The position numbers were made by a program, and so were the translations under genes. 40,558 nucleotides of DNA from CAZSHX01 sp964606895 (GTDB taxonomy: Bacteria; Bacteroidota; Ignavibacteria; Kapaibacteriales; UBA2268). Below the pieces are notes generated by a model, which was not told the DNA's origin, made no database searches, and worked only from the letters and a program-made list of their open reading frames with translations. Where the stretch lies: NCBI GenBank assembly GCA_964606895.1, contig CAZSHX010000042.1, positions 1 through 40,558 of the forward strand. Reading direction: 5' to 3'. Positions 33,921 to 40,558 of this stretch are shown here, one piece after another (within the stretch, counting starts at the first letter, position 1; each line of letters starts with the position of its first letter).

Positions 33921-34678
33921 TATTATTACATATTTTTAGAAGTAATAAATGATTTATTCTTGCGTCTTTTCAATTTGGAGTTTATGCAAACTCCAAACTG
34001 AGATGTTCTTTGAAAATCTGCTAGCATTTCTCCCTCATTTCCCATTTTGCATCATTCAAAATCGAAAGATTCAAAGCCGATTTTGTCTTTCTTTGTTTTT
34101 TATCAGCAGGTTAGCCGGATTTGCCCTTGCATCCCAAAGATGCAAAAATCAGCGAGCGTAAATATATTATTTATCAGCTATTTACACGATTCGGAAAAAA
34201 AATTTGCATCCCAAAGAAGCAAGTGATGCAAAATTAAAAATGGCGTATTACGTTGATAATTAAAAGGTTAGAAAAAATTACGGTCAATTTTAAAAAAAAA
34301 TTTAAATAAAGATGCAAGATGCAAAAAGAAAATGAACATGTTATTCTGGGAAAGCACAGCAACCGAAAAATTCAGTTCTTTGTTTTCTTGCTGGATTCCT
34401 CACTTCGTTCGGAATGACACCTTGGAAAATCACTAAAAATTACATCTTTTGCATTCCAAAGATGCAAAACTGATAATAGTGTAAATCAATGTAATCTATG
34501 AGTTTAAAATGATTTTTTATCAATTTTTTTCTTAAAAAAAAATTGACGATGCAAAAAAAAAGAATTGATTCTTCGCTCTGTTGAAAATTATTTTGAAGGA
34601 TAAATAAAAACTAATTATTTCCCAATTTGATTTTTTCAGTTATTTTGCATATCTCAATAATTGAAATCTAAAAAACAA
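33921..34678. other. Gene-free interval with degenerate TTGCATC/GATGCAA elements
   Basis: TTTGGAGTTT ATGC AAACTCCAAA (33974-33997) is a perfect 10-bp stem, possibly the terminator of the propeller gene though without a T run. From about 34120 to 34555 the TTGCATC and GATGCAA words recur (for example 34127-34145, 34204-34232, 34314-34325, 34450-34470), resembling decayed copies of the elements at 14841-16900. No gene is supported. Confidence 0.6.
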
Positions 34679-36793
34679 ATGATTGACGATTTTAACAACA
34701 GCGGCATAGAACAAGAAGACAAACCAAAACCGAAGCGAAAATTCGCCAAAGTTTTGCTTATTTTCCTTGTGCTTGGAGTGGGATTTGTGTTCCTGTTTGC
34801 GAGATTGTTCAATCTTCAGGTAATCAATTCCGGAAAATACAAAGAACTTGCCCGGCATCAGCACGAATCCAGAATCCCTCTGAAAGCCGAAAGAGGCAAT
34901 ATCTGCGACCGCAACGGAAACCTGCTTGCCTCGACCATTCACAGCATTTCATTTGCCGTTGACCCTGAACTTTTAAAAGAAGAAAAGGACAGATTGAAAA
35001 TCAGTCAGGCTTTTGAAAATTCACTGGGAATACCAACTGAAAAAATACTTAACAAAATAAATTCCTCCAAAGGTTCTTTTGTTTGGCTTTTGAGAAGCAT
35101 TCTTCCCGGGGAGGCATCAAAGCTTGATTCCATCAGCTACAAAGCATTTATGAAAATCGAGGAGCCAAAGAGGAACTATCTCTTCGGTTCTGTTGCTTCG
35201 CAGGTTGTAGGCTGTACGGATATTGACAACCGCGGGTTAACAGGGATTGAACTCGGTCTGGACTCACTGCTCAAAGGTTCAAGCGGTTTTATGATAATGA
35301 ATCGGGATGCAATTGGAAGATTGATGCCTACTGCTGATTTACCGAAAAATCCTGCTATTCATGGAAAAAATGTCCAACTGACTATAGATATAAGACTTCA
35401 GAAAATCGTCGAATATGAACTTGCATTGGGAATAAAAAAATCAAATTCTACTTCGGGAACTGCGATTGCAATTGACCCCGCAACCGGAGAGATTCTGGCT
35501 TTGGCTACTCTGCCGTCATTCAACCCAAATGAATATAACCGCTTAGCGGCAGGTTCCATGAAAAACCATGCTATATCTGACGTTTACGAACCGGGTTCTA
35601 CATTCAAACTTGTAACTGCAGCAATTGCAATTGATGCGGCTAATTTTACTCCGCAATCTCCCGTTGACGGCTACAACGGCTTGCTTCAATTCAAGGACAT
35701 CAGCATCAAGGACGACCACCCTCTGGGCAAGACAAACCTATCGGAAGCAATGGCAAAATCGAGCAATATCGTTTTTTCAACCATTGCGAACAACATCCCG
35801 ACAACTACCCTGTACAAATATATCCGTGATTTCGGATTTGGTTTGACCACAGGAATTGACCTTCCCGGAGAAGTTCCGGGTTCAATCAAAAAACCACAGG
35901 AACTCGACGGCGGATTGAAAAGGTTTGTAGGTTTTGGTTATGGATTGTCGGTAACCCCGCTTCAAATTCTGAATGCTTTTGCGGCTGTTGCGAACAATGG
36001 GATAATGCTCAAACCGCATATAATCAAGACTATTTTCGACAGCGAAGGCACTGAAATTTACAAATCAAAAACTGAAAAAATCCGTCAGGTTGTTTCCAAA
36101 AAAACTGCCGGAATGGTTAAGGAAATGCTCGTCGGAGTCGTCGAAAACGGAACGGGTTCATCGGCAAGACTCGGAGGCGTGAAAGTTGCCGGCAAAACAG
36201 GAACTACCCAGCAGTATTTTGCAGGGAATTACTCAAAAGTCAACTATACTGCATCTTTTGCAGGCTTTTTCCCTGCTGACGACCCGAAAGTTGCTTTGCT
36301 GATTATTCTGGATAAACCTGTTGGAGATTATTACGGCGGCTCGACTGCGGCTCCAATTTTTCACGATATTGCCAAATCATGGCTGGCTTTGAATCCCGAT
36401 ATTATCAACAGGGGCGGTACCGAAAGCAAAAGTACAGAGTTGGTTCCTAATGTTGCGGGTATGTATATCAAAGATGCGGTGACTGTACTGAAAGCTTACG
36501 GTTTGAACATTAAAGGGAATTACAATCCCGAAGAAATAGTTTATTCGCAGGAACCTACTGCCGAAACCGCGATTGGCAAGAACAAATCTGTTTCTGTCCT
36601 TTTGAAAAACATTCAACCGGATAAACAATCCATCCAAAGAATCAATGTTTCGGGATTGCCCGCAAGAAAAGCGATTGCCGCACTCCATCAGGCAGGGCTT
36701 AACGTCAGAATCGAAGGGAACGGAAGAGTCCGGGAACAAATCTGGACAAAGGATTCCTCCGGCAAACAGATTTGCATCATCAGATGCAAATAG
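34679..36793 (+). CDS. ftsI: Class B penicillin-binding protein with PASTA domain (FtsI/PBP2 type)
   Basis: 704 residues from ATG 34679; TTG 34661 would add six. One N-terminal membrane anchor (about 25-45, VLLIFLVLGVGFVFLFARLF), a dimerisation domain starting RIPLKAERGNICDRNGNLLA, and a transpeptidase domain with SxxK at STFK (Ser307, Lys310), SSN (361-363) and KTG (506-508). C-terminal PASTA repeat from about 583 (LVPNVAGMYIKDAVTVLKAYGL) and a second, weaker one. It cross-links septal peptidoglycan. ftsI normally sits in the dcw cluster; here it is alone between T9SS genes. Its last codons (QICIIRCK) come from a TTGCATC/GATGCAA hairpin that also supplies the stop. Confidence 0.87.
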   Translation: MIDDFNNSGIEQEDKPKPKRKFAKVLLIFLVLGVGFVFLFARLFNLQVINSGKYKELARHQHESRIPLKAERGNICDRNGNLLASTIHSISFAVDPELLKEEKDRLKISQAFENSLGIPTEKILNKINSSKGSFVWLLRSILPGEASKLDSISYKAFMKIEEPKRNYLFGSVASQVVGCTDIDNRGLTGIELGLDSLLKGSSGFMIMNRDAIGRLMPTADLPKNPAIHGKNVQLTIDIRLQKIVEYELALGIKKSNSTSGTAIAIDPATGEILALATLPSFNPNEYNRLAAGSMKNHAISDVYEPGSTFKLVTAAIAIDAANFTPQSPVDGYNGLLQFKDISIKDDHPLGKTNLSEAMAKSSNIVFSTIANNIPTTTLYKYIRDFGFGLTTGIDLPGEVPGSIKKPQELDGGLKRFVGFGYGLSVTPLQILNAFAAVANNGIMLKPHIIKTIFDSEGTEIYKSKTEKIRQVVSKKTAGMVKEMLVGVVENGTGSSARLGGVKVAGKTGTTQQYFAGNYSKVNYTASFAGFFPADDPKVALLIILDKPVGDYYGGSTAAPIFHDIAKSWLALNPDIINRGGTESKSTELVPNVAGMYIKDAVTVLKAYGLNIKGNYNPEEIVYSQEPTAETAIGKNKSVSVLLKNIQPDKQSIQRINVSGLPARKAIAALHQAGLNVRIEGNGRVREQIWTKDSSGKQICIIRCK
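36770..36791. repeat. TTGCATC/GATGCAA hairpin overlapping the ftsI stop codon
   Basis: ATTTGCATC ATCA GATGCAAAT; the final T is the first base of the TAG stop. Same word pair as in the 14841-16900 array. Confidence 0.75.
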
Positions 36794-36803
36794 AGTCGTA
36801 AGG

Positions 36804-36836
36804 AGATTTTCTACATCTGCCAGATGTAGAAAATCT
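36804..36836. terminator. 15-bp perfect hairpin between ftsI and the interrupted T9SS gene
   Basis: AGATTTTCTACATCT / AGATGTAGAAAATCT with loop GCC. No T run follows on the plus strand, so a classical terminator is uncertain; both flanking genes converge here. Confidence 0.5.
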
Positions 36837-36846
36837 GATAAGAATA

Positions 36847-37114
36847 TCATTTCTCCTTGATTAATTTAAAAGTTTTGGAGAAAGACTTTCCTGTCAGTCG
36901 AATAAAATACATTCCTGCTTGTAAACTGCTAAAATTCTCTGCAATAGAATGTTCCCCTACCTCGAATGTGCCGATTGGTTTATTTCGTAATATATTTCCG
37001 GAAGATTCTATGACTGAAAGATTAATTTCTTCAAATGTCGGATTGAAAAAATTAATATTTAACTGTCCAGAAGTTGGATTGGGATATAGAATTTCTAAAT
37101 CATTCTGAATGCTA
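36847..37114 (-). pseudogene. C-terminal fragment (T9SS tail) of a gene split by the IS element
   Basis: Minus-strand reading gives SIQNDLEILYPNPTSGQLNI, later SLQAGMYFIRLTGKSFSKTFK and a TGA at 36847-36849: a T9SS sorting tail without a start. Joined to the fragment at 38333-38930, with one TA removed, it forms a continuous 288-codon gene. Confidence 0.85.
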
Positions 37115-38332
37115 GTGTCATGTCAATCATAAATAGTCGGATAAAGACGCAATAATTTTATCCTTGCATCCTCCGCAGTAAAATGCCAATTAATTTTTGA
37201 ATTCTTTTTATTTCTTGCTTCCATCCATGCTTTGGCTTCCTTCGATACTTCTTCAATATTGTCAATCCTTCTGTTTAGGCATTGCCCCATTAAAACATTT
37301 AATTCAATTTCAGCCATATTTAACCAGCTACCATGCTTGGGAGTATAAATAAACTCAAATCTGTCCCATAATTGTTTTGCTTTATCGGGTGGATATACTT
37401 CGTACAAGGCTCCCGGTTTATGTGTACCGTAATTGTCCATAACTAATGTGATTAGTTCCGCATCTTTATACATTTCTGCTATTTCATTTATATATTCAGC
37501 CCAGTCAATTTTTGTCTTTGTTTTTGTAACTTTAACATACCTTTTGCCGGACAAAGGTTCATTTGCTATAAAAATATTTGAAACACCTCGTCTTATATAT
37601 TCATAGTCGAATTTTCAACACTTCCGGGCTTTGACCCAATAGGAACCTTTGTTTCTCCTATCATCTGCTTTGGTGATTCGTCCATACATATCACAGGATA
37701 TTTCGGGTCGTATGGCCTTTTGTAAACACTCAGTACTTTTTCCATATTTGCTACAAAATCACCGTTTTGTAAAGGCGGTATTACCCATCCTATCTTCTTC
37801 CATGGCTTCAATTCGTTTTTTTTAAAGTCCGACGGATTGTTTCGTGAGATATGCTTTCTATATATTCCAGTTCTACAACTTTATCAGCTAACAACCTTAG
37901 TGACCATCTTAAATATCCTTCAGGTGGTTTGCTGCAACATAATGCTATAAGATGTGCTTCAAAATCACCATCTACCTTTTTGGGATATGTTCTTTCAGCT
38001 TTGTGACCATCAAGAGCAACGTCTATACCTTCCTCTACAAAGCGTTTTTTTACACGGTCAATCTTTTTCATACTGATCTGTAAAACATTTGATAAATCTT
38101 CATTTTTGACTCTATTGTCCTGATATTCGCCTGTATCGCAATTTAGGAGTATCAGTGCATTTAGTACTTTCTGTGATTTGTGTGAGCCCTTGTTTGAAAT
38201 TTCAGTCATTTCAATTCGCTCTTCTTTTGTCAATGTTACTCGGTATTTTTTCATAGTGTTTTATTCCAAAATTACGAAATATTTTGGAAACTTCAAAAGT
38301 TTTTATACGACTTTTTTTGTTTGACATGACAC
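37115..38332 (-). mobile_element. IS630-family insertion sequence, 1218 bp
   Basis: Terminal inverted repeats start GTGTCATGTCAA at both ends and match at 22 of 25 positions (37115-37139 against the reverse complement of 38308-38332). Both ends are flanked by TA (37113-37114 and 38333-38334), the dinucleotide duplicated by IS630/Tc1-type elements. The transposase fills almost the whole element on the minus strand. Both ends are intact. Confidence 0.93.
37123..38254 (-). pseudogene. IS630-family DDE transposase in three reading frames
   Basis: ATG 38254. First frame to 37808: helix-turn-helix part ending SHETIRRTLKKTN. Second frame, to 37593: WKKIGWVIPPLQ and PVICMDESPKQMIGE (first Asp). Third frame, to 37123: LVMDNYGTHKP (second Asp) and TPKHGSWLNMAEIELNVL (Glu). 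The first break lies at a run of eight A on the coding strand (37816-37823); a -1 shift there restores NELKPWKKIG, so programmed frameshifting is possible. The second break, near 37611-37615, needs one extra base to read ...VE-FDYEYIRRGVSNIFIA; it looks like a lost A, by mutation or sequencing error. Unless both are bridged, the copy is not autonomous. Confidence 0.85.
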
Positions 38333-38930
38333 TAGTACCATTTTTATCGGAGCTTATTAATTGATTGTCCTGAATAGGATGATAAATAAATTCATAATCA
38401 GGCCAACTGTTACTTAATGCAAGGGTATCAATTGAAGTTCCCATTTTATTTTTATCAAAATACAGTTTATGGAAGTGGGCTGTATCTGAATCATAACTGA
38501 TGGTATCTCCGAATTTTCTTGATAAGAATCCAAAAGCAGAACCTACGTTGTCTCTGTATCTTGGTTTAAAATTAACAGATGAGTCAACTTTTATCGTTGG
38601 TTCAAATTGGAATCCTGGAGCACAGAATGGTTCGTCTCCCCATGCACTGTTTACAAAACCTGCAAATCCCTGAATCATATCAATATTGTGAGAATAATTG
38701 TAAGTATCATTAAATCCACCCTTGGTTTCATAATGAAACACATCTAAAGCGTCACCGAATTTTCCAGAAATCCAATGCCCATTCCACCCACGAACAAATT
38801 TTTCAGATTGAACATGATAAAAAGTAGTGTCGGTATAGGGAATAGATAATTGTAAAGCAGGAGGGTCAATAATATTTTGACCAAAAATTGCATAAGAAGA
38901 AAGGAAAAGAACTAAAAATATCTTTTTCAT
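38333..38930 (-). pseudogene. N-terminal fragment of a T9SS cargo gene, interrupted by the IS element
   Basis: ATG 38930, AGGTAAAAAA upstream. Signal peptide MKKIFLVLFLSSYAIFGQ, then an unrecognised domain of about 180 residues with WNGHWISGKFGDALDVFHYE, CAPGFQFEPTI and SWPDYEFIYHP. The original protein runs as far as DKNGT, then enters the IS and would end at 38211 after 40 foreign residues. The rest is at 36847-37114. The restored product is 287 residues with a T9SS tail. Confidence 0.85.
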
Positions 38931-38939
38931 TTTTTTACC

Positions 38940-40196
38940 TCATTTAATAATTTTAACTTGTTTAGTAAACTGTTTGTCATCAATCGTCAGATTAAAAAAC
39001 AAAGTACCACTTGGTAGAGTTGCCGTGTTGATTGAAGTAGTGAAGGTATTTGAATTGATATTCAGAAAATTCTGATTGAGCAATTTGTTTCCTGTTAAGT
39101 CTGTTATGATTAAGAATATTTTTTGAATATTATCTTTTTGAATACTTATAGTCACCTGATTACCTGTAGGATTCGGGATAATCTGTATATTAGGAATTAA
39201 TGAATTTTTATCAATAACTCCATCAATATATGAGAAATCAAATGCGTAGGTTTTACCATTTGAAATTACTATGAGAATATTTTTTTGATTAGAATAAGAA
39301 ATTAAACCAGGACCTGTGGCAAAAACGGGATTGTAATAACTACTTTTTAGTTTTATTGTATTATAATCCCATATTTTTACGTCAGTTGAGGTTGCAGTTA
39401 TGATTTCATTTTCTTTTTCATTAAAACAAAAATCACGATGACTGCCCAATAAGGTTTTTATTAATTTTCCACTGAAATCATAGAAATTAATGTTACCATT
39501 ATCAATTGCGGCGAGAACGCCATTAGTTGAAAATTTAATTGTTGGTTGCCAGAAAGAAACAAAATCTCCAATTATTTTATTGCTATCCAAATTTATTATT
39601 TTGCAATAGGGTTTACTAATGGGTTTATCATGTGGCACATATACCAATTCATTTCCGATAAACGCAACAATATTATTCGCTGTTAGTACACTAAAATCTC
39701 CCATTTGCATTTCATATTTTTCCGGTTGAAAAAGATAGCTAAAACTTGATATGAGAGAATCCGTATTAAAATCGTATTTATTAATAAAAATTCCGAAAAT
39801 TGTTAATTTTGCTGTCAAGAAATATTTATCATCAAAAGAGAAATCAAAAAAATCACTTTTAATCTTGCTTATTCTCAATGTATCAAACTTATCGGTATTA
39901 ATAAAAATTATTCCATTATCAGAAGGTGTATAACCAAATATCTTTCCGTTATGTGAAAATTTGGGGATTGACGGATTAGACGTAAGGTTAAATGTCTTTA
40001 AAATTATTCCTGTATTAGAATTTATCATTATTGACTGCCCAGAATTTAAGATAGTTAGCAGATCTCCTCTAGGAGAAAAATACACTATGTCACCCCACGT
40101 ATTATTCTGCCAAAGAATATCCTCACTGGCAGAAGAACGATTAAAAAAGAGAAGCGATAGTGTCGCAACGGTCATCAAAAACAAAAACTTTTTCAT
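38940..40196 (-). CDS. Beta-propeller-like T9SS-secreted protein
   Basis: 418 residues from ATG 40196, chosen because GGAGGA ends 4 bases upstream; the longer frame to TTG 40208 contains that site. Signal peptide MKKFLFLMTVATLSLLFFNRSSAS. Blade-like repeats: DIVYFSPRGDLLTILNSGQSIMINS, FSHNGKIFGYTPSDNGIIFINT, KFSTNGVLAAIDNGNINFYDF, ATSTDVKIWDYNT. The T9SS tail runs IQIIPNPTGNQVTISI to FTKQVKIIK. Same architecture as the gene at 31824. It ends 9 bp before the start of the interrupted cargo gene, so both were probably one transcript. Confidence 0.83.
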   Translation of the reverse strand: MKKFLFLMTVATLSLLFFNRSSASEDILWQNNTWGDIVYFSPRGDLLTILNSGQSIMINSNTGIILKTFNLTSNPSIPKFSHNGKIFGYTPSDNGIIFINTDKFDTLRISKIKSDFFDFSFDDKYFLTAKLTIFGIFINKYDFNTDSLISSFSYLFQPEKYEMQMGDFSVLTANNIVAFIGNELVYVPHDKPISKPYCKIINLDSNKIIGDFVSFWQPTIKFSTNGVLAAIDNGNINFYDFSGKLIKTLLGSHRDFCFNEKENEIITATSTDVKIWDYNTIKLKSSYYNPVFATGPGLISYSNQKNILIVISNGKTYAFDFSYIDGVIDKNSLIPNIQIIPNPTGNQVTISIQKDNIQKIFLIITDLTGNKLLNQNFLNINSNTFTTSINTATLPSGTLFFNLTIDDKQFTKQVKIIK

Positions 40197-40200
40197 AGAA

Positions 40201-40206
40201 TCCTCC
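40201..40206 (-). promoter_or_regulatory. Shine-Dalgarno site fixing the start at 40196
   Basis: GGAGGA on the minus strand, 4 bases before ATG 40196. Confidence 0.7.
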
Positions 40207-40363
40207 AAAATTTATAGTAAATCAAATAAATTCAAAGAGAAACAATCTTCAAGATGAAAATTTACACAAAATAACAAAAACCCCTAATGCTGTAACTGTA
40301 AAATAGTGAAAAAGAAGCAGTTGTACAACAAATATCGAAGTCAAAATAAAGTGGATAGAACGT

Positions 40364-40396
40364 CAGCCCTCTCTTTTTCCGAGAGAGGGCTGTTTT
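40364..40396. terminator. Rho-independent terminator near the right edge
   Basis: CAGCCCTCTC (40364-40373) pairs with GAGAGGGCTG (40383-40392) around a 9-base loop, followed by TTTT. It lies just beyond the end of the orphan tail at 40406 and so would serve that minus-strand gene. Confidence 0.7.
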
Positions 40397-40405
40397 GAAA
40401 GCACA

Positions 40406-40552
40406 TTACTCCTTCACAACCTTCTGAACAAAGATATTTCCGCCATGGATGACTTGAAGTGTATAAACTCCAAGATTCAATTGGCTAAAAAAAGAGCCAG
40501 AGGTTATAGAAACCAACATGAACCAAGGTACACAAAGGGGAATGAAAATTGC
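40406..40552 (-). pseudogene. Orphan T9SS tail at the right window edge
   Basis: Minus strand reads SGSFFSQLNLGVYTLQVIHG then GNIFVQKVVKE and a TAA at 40406-40408, the end of a T9SS sorting tail. Going upstream, the frame meets a stop at 40553-40555 before the window ends. The front half of the tail is therefore missing or shifted: a decayed gene, or a sequence error at the contig end. Confidence 0.6.
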
Positions 40553-40558
40553 TTAGAT

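Noticed and set aside
33949..34161. 70-codon frame after the propeller gene
   Set aside because: It crosses a perfect 10-bp hairpin and degenerate TTGCATC words, with no ribosome site and no protein-like composition.
36857..37108. 83-codon plus-strand frame
   Set aside because: The opposite strand encodes a convincing T9SS tail that continues the interrupted gene; the plus-strand frame is its shadow.
38211..38332. C-terminal 40 residues of the N-terminal cargo fragment as native sequence
   Set aside because: They are translated from the IS end and are replaced by the tail at 36847-37114 when the element is removed.

Overview
The window reads as a contig from a free-living member of the Bacteroidota / Ignavibacteriota / Kapabacteria-like part of the FCB group. 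The main reason is a set of secreted proteins that end in type IX secretion (T9SS) C-terminal sorting tails (genes at 23002-25122, 30640-31650, 31824-33920, 38940-40196, an interrupted gene at 36847-38930, and an orphan tail at the right edge). Housekeeping genes are FCB-like too. No rRNA, tRNA or CRISPR array was recognised.

Layout. (1) 1-6240: the 3' end of a BREX phage-defence operon: the C-terminus of a PglX-type methyltransferase, PglZ, the AAA+ protein BrxL, and an unrecognised small gene. (2) 6240-7054: AT-rich and gene-free, with a 24-bp inverted repeat pair and a strong hairpin. (3) 7055-9821, minus strand: a PIN-domain/ImmA-IrrE-type peptidase pair and, upstream of it, a stand-alone protein with a proteasome/HslV-like N-terminus (Thr nucleophile, Asp17, downstream Lys). 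(4) 10091-11632: guaA, GMP synthase, a core gene sitting inside the defence region. (5) 11832-14457, plus strand: two AT-rich nuclease genes, an Mrr-like nuclease fused to an ImmA/IrrE metallopeptidase and a NucS/DUF91-like nuclease. They have related leaders, and 36-bp direct repeats flank the second, giving a cassette-like layout. (6) 14841-16900: a non-coding tandem array of seven copies of a ~137-bp MITE-like element built on TTGCATC/GATGCAA inverted repeats, with a 701-bp higher-order duplication.

(7) 16919-22750: core genes: RluE-type pseudouridine synthase, PolB-like 3'-5' exonuclease, BamD lipoprotein, an outer-membrane barrel, GNAT acetyltransferase, NYN/OST-HTH protein, and isocitrate dehydrogenase on the opposite strand. 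(8) 23002-30051, minus strand: a large T9SS protein, then a redox operon made of DsrC (both C-terminal redox cysteines present), a DsrM/HdrE-like haem b membrane subunit and a DsrK/HdrD-like iron-sulfur subunit, preceded by a small helical protein and a DUF4139 protein. No DsrAB is present. (9) 30470-40558: T9SS cargo genes, a PASTA-containing class B penicillin-binding protein, degenerate relatives of the TTGCATC repeat, and a 1218-bp IS630-family element that has split a T9SS cargo gene. Removing the element and one TA restores the reading frame exactly.

The least ordinary parts are the accessory defence stretch around guaA (a proteasome-like hydrolase beside ImmA/PIN, and nuclease-peptidase cassettes) and the MITE-like repeat family. 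All functions are inferred from sequence motifs read by eye; no database search was run.
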